IMG/VR virus record: IMGVR_UViG_3300006841_000093
Location: 1 to 64,000 of that record
DNA length: 64,000 bases
DNA from: a virus
Strand: one strand, 5' to 3'
Positions 51,239 through 58,989 of this stretch are shown piece after piece. Positions within the stretch are counted from its first letter, which is position 1, and each line of letters begins with the position of its first letter. Under the pieces are notes generated by a model. The model saw only the letters and a list, made by a program, of their open reading frames with translations. It was not told the origin of the DNA and made no database searches. A program made the translations under genes and the position numbers.

Positions 51239-52675
51239 ATGTGTGGATTCGTAGCTGGAAATATTTTTAAAGATACAAAACACTTTCATGCCGCGTTGAG
51301 TCTTATTGATCATCGCGGTAGAGATTATAAAGGTGTTAATTATTGTATTAAAACAAATACTTACTTAGGTCATAATAGACTTTCTATTCAGGGGTTGACT
51401 GAGGAATCTAATCAACCTATGATTAAAGATAATTATACATTAGTTTATAATGGTGAATTATGGCACAGTATGAATCCACATAAAGAAAAATTCAATTTAC
51501 AGACTAGTAGTGATACAGAGTTGTTACTCAATATGTTTCACTTAGACCAACAAGATTGTATCAAAACACTTGATGGTATGTTTGGGTTTGCGGTCTTGGA
51601 TAATAAAAGAAATTACTTGACCTTTGCTAGAGATTTTATGGGTAGAATTCCCTTGTACTTTTTCAAGAGAGGTAAAGAAATTATCGTAGCAAGTGAACTA
51701 AAAGCAATTACAAACTCATTGAACATTAATGCTTCTGATGTAGTATTAGCAGATCCAGGTTGTTACTATCAATTTGATTATGTAACAGGAGAATTGACAA
51801 AGAGAACATATTATGAATTTCCTGCAATGGATGATATTGAAGATATGTCAGAAGAAGAAGTGATGGATGGTATACGTAATTTATTAACTGAAGGTGTACA
51901 TAATGAGTTAATAAGTGATGTACCTGTTTGTACAATTTTGTCAGGCGGAGTAGATTCTACTGTCGTTACATATCTACTCAAACAAAAAATTCCAGATCTA
52001 CAAGCATTTGTAGTGAGTATGGGTGATACTGGAAAGAAAGATGATTTGTACTATGCAAGAATGGCGGCTAAAGAAATTGGTGTTCCACTCCATGAAGTTA
52101 TTATTGATGAGGAGTGGGTAGAACAAAATTTAACTGAAGCAGTCTATGCAGTCGAAGATTTTAGTTGGACACAAGTTTCTCCGGCGGTTGCTCAATTAGC
52201 ACTTTCCAAAAGAATTCATGATGAAGGGTTTAAGGTCGTCTTTGGTGGAGAAGGTAGTGATGAATTGTTTGCTTCCTATGGACATGTATTTGCGTGGAAC
52301 TATGAAGATAAAGATTACATCAAAGAACGATATAAGCTGGTAGTAAATCTCCACAAAAACAATTTAATACGAACCAACAAAGCAATGATGTATGGTGGAA
52401 CAGTAGAATTAAGAACACCATTTCTTCACAAAGATTTGGTCGAATTTTGTTTGAGAATTCCCCCGAAGTATAAGCAAACAGCCGATAGAGTGTGGAAACC
52501 AATGTTAAGAAAAGCTTTTTCTGGCAAACTTTCAGATGAATTATTATTCAGACCAAAAAAGACTTTTCAAGATGGTTGTCACACTATCTACCTCAAGAAT
52601 CATAAGGAAAGAATTAAAGAAACGTATTTGACGCATTATGGTCAAAAAAATCCATTAGAGAGTTTTTTCGGATGA
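51239..52675 (+). CDS. asnB: Asparagine synthetase B (glutamine-hydrolysing)
   Basis: 478 residues (E. coli AsnB 554). N-terminal glutaminase with nucleophile Cys2 after removal of Met (MCGF), HRGRDYKG and NGELWH substrate loops; synthetase domain with PP-loop LSGGVDST (234-241), and GGEGSDELFASY near 337-348. Makes Asn from Asp, Gln and ATP. Shorter C-terminus than bacterial AsnB. No clear ribosome site. asnB-like genes occur in marine T4-like phages; here it joins a second Asn-related locus at 34346-35433. Confidence 0.9.
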   Translation: MCGFVAGNIFKDTKHFHAALSLIDHRGRDYKGVNYCIKTNTYLGHNRLSIQGLTEESNQPMIKDNYTLVYNGELWHSMNPHKEKFNLQTSSDTELLLNMFHLDQQDCIKTLDGMFGFAVLDNKRNYLTFARDFMGRIPLYFFKRGKEIIVASELKAITNSLNINASDVVLADPGCYYQFDYVTGELTKRTYYEFPAMDDIEDMSEEEVMDGIRNLLTEGVHNELISDVPVCTILSGGVDSTVVTYLLKQKIPDLQAFVVSMGDTGKKDDLYYARMAAKEIGVPLHEVIIDEEWVEQNLTEAVYAVEDFSWTQVSPAVAQLALSKRIHDEGFKVVFGGEGSDELFASYGHVFAWNYEDKDYIKERYKLVVNLHKNNLIRTNKAMMYGGTVELRTPFLHKDLVEFCLRIPPKYKQTADRVWKPMLRKAFSGKLSDELLFRPKKTFQDGCHTIYLKNHKERIKETYLTHYGQKNPLESFFG

Positions 52676-53772
52676 AATTATATAATGAAGATTGCATGAA
52701 ACAAATGCAAGAGATGATTGATGATGGAATTCAAGTTGATTCTGTTGTTACAGATCCCCCATACGGTATTCATTTTATGGGTAAGGATTGGGATAAATTT
52801 AAAGGTACTAAAGTTACCAAGAGTCAAGTAGTTACAAATTTGGGAGCAGGAATGAGAATGACTACTCACAAAGAAAATATGGATTTTCAGAAATGGTGTA
52901 ACGAATGGGCAATTTTGTGTTTAGAGTTATTAAAGCCAGGTGGTTATATTTTAGCATTTAGTTCTTCAAGGACTTATCATCATTTGGCTTGTGGTATTGA
53001 ATCAGCAGGATTTGAAGTACGAGATCAACTTATGTGGTTGTATGGTTCAGGATTTCCAAAGAGTATGAATATCGGAAAAGGTTGGGGAACTGCACTCAAA
53101 CCAGCACACGAACCTGTTGTTATGGCGAGGAAACCAGTTGAAGGAACTGTCGCAGATAATGTTTTGAAACATGGAACAGGTGGTATCAATATTGATGATT
53201 GTAGAATAGATTTATCTGAAGGTGATGATCCAAGATTGGGCGGTAAAGGAACTTGGAAAACTGATAAGATGGCAAAAGATGTTTATGTTGGTGGATATGC
53301 AGGAGAAGATCAAGGATCAAGTGAGTTGGGTAGATTTCCAGCAAATGTGATGCACGATGGTTTAGAACAAGAGTGGGCACGATTCTTCTATTGTCCAAAA
53401 GTTTCTAGAAATGAAAGGAACGGGGGATTGGAAAATATGGAAGAAAAGATACACAATACAGAAGATTGTACTAATTTACCATCTATAAGAACTAATAGTG
53501 TAAATACTTCTAGTGGGAAACAAAGAACAGTCAATCCTACCAAAAATAATCATCCAACAGTCAAACCGATTGAGTTGATGAAATACCTTTGTCGCCTTGT
53601 AACTCCAAAAGGTGGAATTGTTCTTGATCCATTTATGGGTTCAGGTTCTACTGGAATGGCTGCGAAGGATGAAGGATTTGATTTTGTGGGAATTGAACGG
53701 GAGAAGGAATATTTTGAGATTGCAGAAGCACGTATCAATGCTTCTTCACCTTTATTGGATTTTTTTGAATAA
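52672..53772 (+). CDS. DNA methyltransferase, beta-class (N4/N6)
   Basis: 366 residues. Catalytic VVTDPPYGIHFMGKDWD with DPPY at 28-31 comes first; SAM-binding LDPFMGSGSTGMAAKDEGFDFVGIE lies near 316-340, so beta order (motif IV before I), unlike the SPPYF family. The region 110-260 between is the target-recognition part. Typical of phage-borne N6-adenine or N4-cytosine DNA methyltransferases. Overlaps asnB by four bases. Confidence 0.88.
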   Translation: MKLYNEDCMKQMQEMIDDGIQVDSVVTDPPYGIHFMGKDWDKFKGTKVTKSQVVTNLGAGMRMTTHKENMDFQKWCNEWAILCLELLKPGGYILAFSSSRTYHHLACGIESAGFEVRDQLMWLYGSGFPKSMNIGKGWGTALKPAHEPVVMARKPVEGTVADNVLKHGTGGINIDDCRIDLSEGDDPRLGGKGTWKTDKMAKDVYVGGYAGEDQGSSELGRFPANVMHDGLEQEWARFFYCPKVSRNERNGGLENMEEKIHNTEDCTNLPSIRTNSVNTSSGKQRTVNPTKNNHPTVKPIELMKYLCRLVTPKGGIVLDPFMGSGSTGMAAKDEGFDFVGIEREKEYFEIAEARINASSPLLDFFE

Positions 53773-53776
53773 ACAC

Positions 53777-53806
53777 TTGACTTTTTCATCAAAACCGTGG
53801 TATAAT
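53777..53806 (+). promoter_or_regulatory. Promoter of the R-M-like unit, repeated cassette copy 4
   Basis: TTGACT 53777-53782, 18-base spacer, TATAAT 53801-53806, then ATAACTGAACAATGAG; AAACACTTGACTTTTT upstream matches the copy at 40338 almost base for base. Confidence 0.85.
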
Positions 53807-53845
53807 ATAACTGAACAATGAGTAATAACCTTAATGAGAGAGAAT

Positions 53846-54103
53846 ATGTTTGAGTTCAGAGCGGGTAGAAAACGAGTCGTAAAAACAGTTGAAACTGTAG
53901 ATGAAGCTAACAAATTGATGAGAGCAATGATTGCGATTCGCAATAACGATTCCCTTTGGGAAAATATTAATGTGAAAACTGGACATCTCCGTGCAGTTGA
54001 TGAATTGGAAAAGTTAGTCGGCACTATCTTTGATGTGTTTGATACTATGTCCATTTATGTAAATGGTAAATCTGTAAGGAAAATTTGGGCGAGGGGTTTC
54101 TAA
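53846..54103 (+). CDS. Small protein leading the R-M-like operon
   Basis: 85 residues from ATG 53846, chosen over 53834 because the leader ATGAGAGA is shared with the other cassette promoters, where it precedes the start codon. Basic N-terminus (RAGRKRVVK) then two helices (DEANKLMRAMIAIRN; DELEKLVGTIFDVFDTM). Could be a small DNA-binding or regulatory protein; no HTH is evident. Its stop overlaps the next start (TAATG). Confidence 0.55.
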   Translation: MFEFRAGRKRVVKTVETVDEANKLMRAMIAIRNNDSLWENINVKTGHLRAVDELEKLVGTIFDVFDTMSIYVNGKSVRKIWARGF

Positions 54104-54654
54104 TGAGAGACTTTAGTATTGTAGAAACTGCTTCTAGGGCAGAAATGAAAGAAATTTTATTTTATGTTTTGAAGTGGTTTAAGAAAAAAACACTTGGTAA
54201 TCCATTTAATTATAATCGAGCATTTGAGTGGTTACAGGCTGAAATTCTTGGTTTTGAATTAGAGAAAGTAGGTGGTGGTTCTGATGGAAAAGATAAAGAT
54301 GGTGTAACAGCGGAGTTTAAAGCTTCTGCTTGGAAAGGTCTTGGCGCGAAGGGTCAAGAATTGACAAACTCTTTTACATACAATGGAACAAGTCGATATG
54401 AAGATTGGAATGAACAAGAAGATTATTGTCTGAAAAAGATTTTTCGTGATCCTTTTCATTTTTGGTCTATCATCAATTATGAGGAAGGGAAATTCGTAAA
54501 AACATTTAAAGTTCCTGCAGAAACAGTTTGTAATTTACTTATGCCTAAATGGACAAATAGTTGGAAAAATCCTAGTAAAAAAGATCCGAGAATAGGTGGT
54601 TCAGTTTCAACTAAAGATTTAGCAGGAGAAAATTTTGAAATCATCAATCACTAA
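54103..54654 (+). CDS. Putative type II restriction endonuclease (PD-(D/E)xK-like)
   Basis: 183 residues from ATG 54103, overlapping the previous stop. GGGSDGKDKDGVTAEFKASAW (58-77) gives a PD-(D/E)xK-like core: D61 (or D64/D66) with E71-x-K73 and possibly E44 from the preceding helix. The following WxxGxGAKGQELT and a compact C-terminus suit small type IIP enzymes. Its last 20 bases overlap a DNA methyltransferase gene, the standard layout of an R-M pair. No family name can be given by eye; a Holliday-junction or repair nuclease of the same fold is the alternative. Confidence 0.6.
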   Translation: MRDFSIVETASRAEMKEILFYVLKWFKKKTLGNPFNYNRAFEWLQAEILGFELEKVGGGSDGKDKDGVTAEFKASAWKGLGAKGQELTNSFTYNGTSRYEDWNEQEDYCLKKIFRDPFHFWSIINYEEGKFVKTFKVPAETVCNLLMPKWTNSWKNPSKKDPRIGGSVSTKDLAGENFEIINH

Positions 54655-55363
54655 ACAAACAGATTTAGAATTACTTTCTACGATTAAAAATAATTCTGTT
54701 GATCTGGTTCTTACAGATCCACCGTATATTATCTCTAGAAAATCTGGGATGCAATCCTATAAAAATAGTTTAGAGAAGGGTGGAAAGGTAGATGAAAAAT
54801 TTGGAAAGAAATATGCTATAACTACTGAATTTGGTGAGTGGGATAATTCTTACACTATAGATGATTTAGAAAAAGCGATAAATGAATTTTATAGAATACT
54901 AAAATCTGGTGGTTCATGTATTATATTTTTTGATATATGGAAAATAGAAACTCTGTCAAAGTTGTTAAGTAAATTTTCCAAACATAGATTTATTGAATGG
55001 GTTAAATCAAATCCAATGCCAGTCAATCAATATGCAACATATCTATCAAATGCAAGAGAGATAGCTATTAGTTGTGTAAAAGGTGGTAAGGCAACATTTA
55101 ACAGTAAATATGATAATGGAATTTATGATTATCCAATATATGGCGGAAAAGATAGATTTCATCCTACTCAAAAATCTTTACCGATGTTTGAGGAATTAAT
55201 TAAAAAACATTCTAATGAAGGAGATACAGTAGTTGATCCTTATGCCGGAAGTGGTACTACTGCGGTAGCCGCTATAAACACAAATAGAAATTATTTGTGC
55301 TGTGAACCCTCTGATGAATATTTTGAGAAGGGGAAAAAAAGATGTGAAGATGCAAAAGCATAA
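54635..55363 (+). CDS. DNA methyltransferase, partner of the putative endonuclease
   Basis: 242 residues, TTG start at 54635 with AGGAG 6 bases upstream inside the endonuclease gene. VDLVLTDPPYIISRKSG (22-38) with DPPY at 28-31, and VVDPYAGSGTTAVAAINTNRNYLCCEPS near 200-227, beta class. In between FHPTQKSLPMFEELI is the usual TQKP-type motif. N6-adenine or N4-cytosine methylation expected. Pairing with the upstream nuclease suggests self-protection. Pattern resembles the small second methylases of DpnII/MboI-type systems; that likeness is only suggestive. Confidence 0.85.
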   Translation: MKSSITKQTDLELLSTIKNNSVDLVLTDPPYIISRKSGMQSYKNSLEKGGKVDEKFGKKYAITTEFGEWDNSYTIDDLEKAINEFYRILKSGGSCIIFFDIWKIETLSKLLSKFSKHRFIEWVKSNPMPVNQYATYLSNAREIAISCVKGGKATFNSKYDNGIYDYPIYGGKDRFHPTQKSLPMFEELIKKHSNEGDTVVDPYAGSGTTAVAAINTNRNYLCCEPSDEYFEKGKKRCEDAKA

Positions 55364-55371
55364 ATAATTTT

Positions 55372-56472
55372 ATGGAATTACAGCAGTTTAAAGAAGTTAG
55401 TCAATTATTCATGGATTATGATGGAGAAGTTCAGATTAATCCATTTGCAAAGGTTCATTGGGGTACTGTTCAAGAGAATCACCTCAATGGAAAACTGTTT
55501 GTTGACAATGATAAAAACTATGGTATAATAGGTAGTGAGGCTAAAACAAGTAGAGAAGTAAAAGATTTTTCTAATCAAGTTGTTGGTCAAATTAAAGTAG
55601 GAGATATCTGTATCAAGAGATTTTTCTACAAAGAAGGATATAGAGAAAATGTAGTAAATCATATTTCGAAAATGAGAGAATCAACATTCGGAGATCGTGA
55701 TTTATGGTTTACTCATATTAATATGGAACATGAAGGAGATAAAGCGGTTGCTAAAGAATTTAATGCAACTTGGTTATCTTCAAGAATAGACGCGGTAGCA
55801 GCAGAAGTTAGAGGAGTATATTATTCTGGAGAACAAAAACAAATAGGATTAGGAAAACATGAAAATATTCCTTGTTGTAGATTAGATTATCCATATATTG
55901 AAGGATTAGATGAATTTTCAGAAGAATTAGATGAATACGTGAAAGATGGATGGGGAATAGCAGATCATCAAAAATCTTATGGTGGTAAAGATAAAACGTG
56001 GACATCTATCGAAATAATACCATTAATAGTTACTTATGGTACTAAAAAAGCAAAACAAGGTCTTAGGGGCGATTTAAACGAAGAATATATTAAGAGATTT
56101 CCTATTATTGAGAATATTATCAATCAGATAACCACTTTTGATGACTGTTTGTGGTTAGCAGTTGCTAAAGTATCTCCAAAAGGTGGTAATATATCAAGAC
56201 ATAGTGATAAAGGTATCGACAAAATGAATGCCGGAATACAGATTGGTAAAACGGCAAGAATACATTATGTGATGAAATCTAATCCTGAAACATATTTTCA
56301 ATTACAAGACCTTCAGGGAAAGACTCATAAATATTCTATGAAACAAGGTGAATATTGGTATATGGATAAGAGAAAACCCCACTCCGTATACAATAAAGGT
56401 GATACATTTAGGTATCACATGATTTTTGATATGAAAGTAACACAAGATTTATGGGACCATTTGATTTTATAA
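55372..56472 (+). CDS. Two-domain protein with C-terminal 2OG-Fe(II) oxygenase-like jelly roll
   Basis: 366 residues. The C-terminal half contains RHSDKGIDKMN (about 279-289; HxD), ARIHYVMKSNPETYFQLQD and the distal KPHSVYNKGDTFRYHMIFDM (about 333-352; second His and 2OG-binding Arg), the pattern of Asp/Arg-hydroxylase or AlkB-neighbour jelly rolls. The N-terminal half (about 50-190) has an acetyltransferase-like alternation but no firm motif. Next to methyltransferases, a base- or protein-hydroxylating role is possible. Overlaps gp62 by 22 bases. Confidence 0.65.
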   Translation: MELQQFKEVSQLFMDYDGEVQINPFAKVHWGTVQENHLNGKLFVDNDKNYGIIGSEAKTSREVKDFSNQVVGQIKVGDICIKRFFYKEGYRENVVNHISKMRESTFGDRDLWFTHINMEHEGDKAVAKEFNATWLSSRIDAVAAEVRGVYYSGEQKQIGLGKHENIPCCRLDYPYIEGLDEFSEELDEYVKDGWGIADHQKSYGGKDKTWTSIEIIPLIVTYGTKKAKQGLRGDLNEEYIKRFPIIENIINQITTFDDCLWLAVAKVSPKGGNISRHSDKGIDKMNAGIQIGKTARIHYVMKSNPETYFQLQDLQGKTHKYSMKQGEYWYMDKRKPHSVYNKGDTFRYHMIFDMKVTQDLWDHLIL

Positions 56473-56855
56473 AAGCAATCAATACACATAAAAATATCAT
56501 GAAAGATGGTGATCCATTGGCTGAAAAGGATTATGTACCTTTTCTTGTTAATCGTGGTTTATCGTTTTTTCAAGATACTGTTATACAAGTCAATGAAATG
56601 AATAGGTTACATTTTATTGACCACAAGCTCCAATTCGATTATTTGCTAAATAACATTAGACCAAGAAAGAGATGGTCTAAGTGGTTGAAACCAGACAAAA
56701 TTGATAATCTAGAACTAGTCAAAGAGTATTTTGGTTTCGGTAATGAAAAAGCAAAGGATGCTCTTGAAATCCTTTCTAGTGAGGATATCGAAGAGATTAA
56801 GAGAAAACTTGCAAAAGGTGGAATGGAGAAAAATAATGACAGTAAACATAGATGA
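56451..56855 (+). CDS. 62: Clamp loader small subunit (gp62)
   Basis: 134 residues (T4 gp62 has 187; marine versions are shorter). KDYVPFLVNRGLSFFQDTVIQVNEMN (about 26-51), FDYLLNNIRPRKRWSKWLK (about 62-80) and EYFGFGNEKAKDALEILS (about 91-108) are conserved gp62 blocks. It works with gp44, encoded 10.7 kb upstream instead of adjacent. The next gene regA overlaps it by 20 bases, as in T4 order. Confidence 0.9.
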   Translation: MGPFDFIKAINTHKNIMKDGDPLAEKDYVPFLVNRGLSFFQDTVIQVNEMNRLHFIDHKLQFDYLLNNIRPRKRWSKWLKPDKIDNLELVKEYFGFGNEKAKDALEILSSEDIEEIKRKLAKGGMEKNNDSKHR

Positions 56856-57270
56856 GATGGTGGAATGTACATTAACAGAACCTGATGATTTTTTAAAAAT
56901 TAGAGAGACATTGACTAGAATTGGAGTAGCATCCAGAAAAGATAAAACTCTGTATCAATCATGTCATATATTACATAAACAAGGAAGATATTTTATTGTA
57001 CACTTTAAAGAATTATTTGCACTTGATGGTAAACCAACCAATTTTTCAGAAAATGATCAAGCGAGAAGAAACACAATAGCAAACTTATTAGCAGAATGGG
57101 GATTAATTAAATTAGTAAATCCTGATCAATCTTCTGCATTAGTTGTCCCGTTAAATCAATTAAAAATTCTAGCATATAAAGAAAAAGATGAATGGGCATT
57201 AACCGCAAAATACAATATTGGAAGTAAGAAAGTAAATTATGAGTACGGCGAAGAAGAAGGTGGTAACTAA
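56836..57270 (+). CDS. regA: RegA translational repressor
   Basis: 144 residues from ATG 56836 (T4 RegA has 122); the in-frame extension to 56731 lies inside gp62 and is rejected because RegA homology starts here and GGAG precedes this ATG. TEPDDFLKIRETLTRIGVASRKDKTLYQSCHILHKQGRYFIVHFKELF (about 14-60) is nearly a T4 RegA signature. RegA binds start regions of early mRNAs and lowers their translation. Confidence 0.94.
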   Translation: MTVNIDEMVECTLTEPDDFLKIRETLTRIGVASRKDKTLYQSCHILHKQGRYFIVHFKELFALDGKPTNFSENDQARRNTIANLLAEWGLIKLVNPDQSSALVVPLNQLKILAYKEKDEWALTAKYNIGSKKVNYEYGEEEGGN

Positions 57271-57823
57271 AACAGAGTCATCACCAACAACCAATACAAG
57301 TACATCTTTAAAATTTTACAGATTGAACGAACAAGCCATATTACCAACATTTGCAACAAAACAATCAGCTTGTTTTGATTTATATGCAAATTTGATAAAT
57401 GGTGAGGAAGTTCAGTATTATCAGGCAATAGCTACTAAAGTACTACCCAGAAAAGTTTCATTTGATATAAATAGTAATAGATCATTTATACCAATCAATA
57501 ATGAAGAAAGAATGTTGATCCCTCTAGGGCTTATCGCAGATATACCAGAGGGATTTTCTGTTAGATTACATTCGAGATCTGGTATGGCATTTAAACAGGG
57601 AGTTTATCTTACAAATTGTGAAGGGATTATCGATAGTGATTATGTTGATCCAATGTTTGCAATGGTTACGAATATGAGTAATGTACCCGTAAAGATTTAT
57701 GATGGAGACAGGATATGCCAAGGAGAACTAGTTCGATGTGAAAAATATACATTGGATGAGTCTGATGAAGCACCAACTCAAAAAACAGATAGAGAAGGTG
57801 GATTTGGTTCAACTGGTACGTAA
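57239..57823 (+). CDS. dut: dUTPase
   Basis: 194 residues. Hydrolyses dUTP to dUMP, keeping uracil out of DNA. All five motifs: ACFDLYA (about 44-50), RSGMAFK (about 116), LTNCEGIIDSDYVDP (about 127-141), DGDRICQGELV (about 158-168), and DREGGFGSTG at the C-terminus. Longer than the usual 150 because of an N-terminal Ser/Thr-rich tail and a loop near 52-80. Overlaps regA by 32 bases. Confidence 0.92.
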   Translation: MSTAKKKVVTKTESSPTTNTSTSLKFYRLNEQAILPTFATKQSACFDLYANLINGEEVQYYQAIATKVLPRKVSFDINSNRSFIPINNEERMLIPLGLIADIPEGFSVRLHSRSGMAFKQGVYLTNCEGIIDSDYVDPMFAMVTNMSNVPVKIYDGDRICQGELVRCEKYTLDESDEAPTQKTDREGGFGSTGT

Positions 57824-57865
57824 ATAACTACCAGTTAGTCTTTAACTTAATTTAACGGAGTTTAT

Positions 57866-58096
57866 ATGTTAGATAAAGCAGTCGGATGGATGCGCAGCCT
57901 TACCGAAGCCGGAATTGCATTAATCGCTCTTGGAGTGGTTTTACAAATAATCTGGCCAGGAGCCGCAGCGATTCCATTTATTGGAATAGACATTGTAGGA
58001 AACGTTCTTGCCCTAGTTGCAAAACTTGGTGGAGAAGGTCTTGTAGGTCTAGTTGCGTTATGGGTTCTTTGGGGCATCTATAGTAGAGGTCAGTAA
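57866..58096 (+). CDS. Small two-TM membrane protein, holin-like size
   Basis: 76 residues. Hydrophobic segments about 15-33 and 43-71, rich in Gly and Ala, polar short ends, matching small membrane proteins of T4-like marine phages. CGGAG 7 bases before ATG. It could be a holin or antiholin, but a better holin candidate is at 59093. Isolated between dut and a promoter. Confidence 0.6.
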   Translation: MLDKAVGWMRSLTEAGIALIALGVVLQIIWPGAAAIPFIGIDIVGNVLALVAKLGGEGLVGLVALWVLWGIYSRGQ

Positions 58097-58102
58097 AGGA
58101 TC

Positions 58103-58130
58103 TTGACAAATCCAAATTCCATGATATAAT
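58103..58130 (+). promoter_or_regulatory. Host-type promoter of a short RNA
   Basis: TTGACA 58103-58108, 16-base spacer, TATAAT 58125-58130. A strong terminator follows 37 bases after, so the primary transcript would be very short. Confidence 0.85.
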
Positions 58131-58136
58131 AAACCT

Positions 58137-58203
58137 AAGTGAATTTTATATTATGGAAGTAGAACTGAAGGGGTACAAACTACTGTTTGGCCCCTTCTTT
58201 TAA
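58137..58203 (+). ncRNA. Putative small RNA or attenuated leader
   Basis: Transcript expected from about 58137. Terminator hairpin: GAAGGGG (58167-58173) with CCCCTTC (58191-58197), inner CAAAC (58176-58180) with GTTTG (58185-58189), loop TACT, then TTTT. ATG 58153 opens a 16-codon peptide (MEVELKGYKLLFGPFF) that ends with the terminator, so either a non-coding sRNA of about 65 bases or a leader peptide controlling read-through into the next genes. Confidence 0.6.
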
Positions 58204-58212
58204 TTACAAATA

Positions 58213-58347
58213 ATGATGAAAACAAAATTTAAGTTAGTAGTAAAAGACTCTGGTGAATATACAGCAGATTCGTTTAGTGAACTAATTTGGATAGTTATAA
58301 AACACAGATTTGGACACTTCTTCAAAGGAGAAGGGTTCATTGACTGA
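58213..58347 (+). CDS. Small hypothetical protein
   Basis: 44 residues from ATG 58213 (or 58216). FKLVVKDSGEYTADSFSELIWIVIKHRFGHFFKGEGF reads like a small conserved phage protein: one strand pair and a helix. Expressed only if the terminator before it is passed. No function known. Confidence 0.55.
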   Translation: MMKTKFKLVVKDSGEYTADSFSELIWIVIKHRFGHFFKGEGFID

Positions 58348-58377
58348 GGTTGTCCATAGTGGAAACCTCTTTTACAC

Positions 58378-58434
58378 AACGATTGCTCAAGCGAAAGAGA
58401 ATCGTTATTTTATTAACCTCGCTTTATAAGGAGG
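58378..58434 (+). promoter_or_regulatory. Structured leader of hsp20
   Basis: AACGATT (58378-58384) pairs with AATCGTT (58400-58406), with CTC/GAG inside. Next, CCTC (58417-58420) can pair with GAGG (58431-58434) of the AAGGAGG ribosome site. A weak pairing of this site with CCTC fits an RNA thermometer, as known for other small heat shock genes, but the stem is only four pairs. Confidence 0.4.
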
Positions 58435-58438
58435 AATT

Positions 58439-58915
58439 ATGGTACTTCGCGCAGCACACACCCCTTTAAATTTTGGTGATTTAGAAAAAGTTCTAGGATT
58501 TTCCGTAGGATTTGATTCAATGTTTGATCGTTGGGAATCGGTTTTTGATTTCAATACGGCGAACAATACAAATTATCCCCCATACAACATTCGGAGAGAA
58601 GGAGATGAAAAATATTTCATCGAACTTGCGATTGCTGGTCTAAATGAAGATGATTTGGAAGTTTCATTACAGAGTCAAGTTCTTAATATTCGTTCTAAGA
58701 AGGAATCGGATCAGGAACCAGAAGATAATTATGTACATCGTGGAATTGCTAAAAGGCAATTTGAAAGAGAATTTACATTATCTGATGACATTGTAGTTAA
58801 GGGTTGTGATTTAACGAATGGAATGTTAACCATTGAACTTGAAAGAATAATTCCAGAGGAAAAACGAGCACGTTTAATTCCTATTGGAAAAAATAAAGTC
58901 AAGTCGATTAACTAA
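58439..58915 (+). CDS. Small heat shock protein Hsp20
   Basis: 158 residues. Alpha-crystallin domain from about 45 to 140: PPYNIRREGDEKYFIELAIAGLNEDDLEVSLQSQVLNI and GIAKRQFEREFTL, ending GMLTIELERIIPE with the I/L-x-I/L-like tail. ATP-independent holdase. Hsp20 genes are common in marine T4-like phages and may help scaffold or capsid folding. Near-perfect AAGGAGG. Closed by a terminator. Confidence 0.95.
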   Translation: MVLRAAHTPLNFGDLEKVLGFSVGFDSMFDRWESVFDFNTANNTNYPPYNIRREGDEKYFIELAIAGLNEDDLEVSLQSQVLNIRSKKESDQEPEDNYVHRGIAKRQFEREFTLSDDIVVKGCDLTNGMLTIELERIIPEEKRARLIPIGKNKVKSIN

Positions 58916-58923
58916 TTCGATGC

Positions 58924-58957
58924 GCCCATCAATACTTTTGTATTGGTGGGCTTTTTT
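58924..58957 (+). terminator. Rho-independent terminator after hsp20
   Basis: Stem of 12 pairs, GCCCATCAATAC (58924-58935) with GTATTGGTGGGC (58940-58951), TTTT loop, six T's after. One T-G wobble. Confidence 0.92.
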
Positions 58958-58989
58958 GTTATCTAAATATTAGAAAAAAAGGAGAAAAT

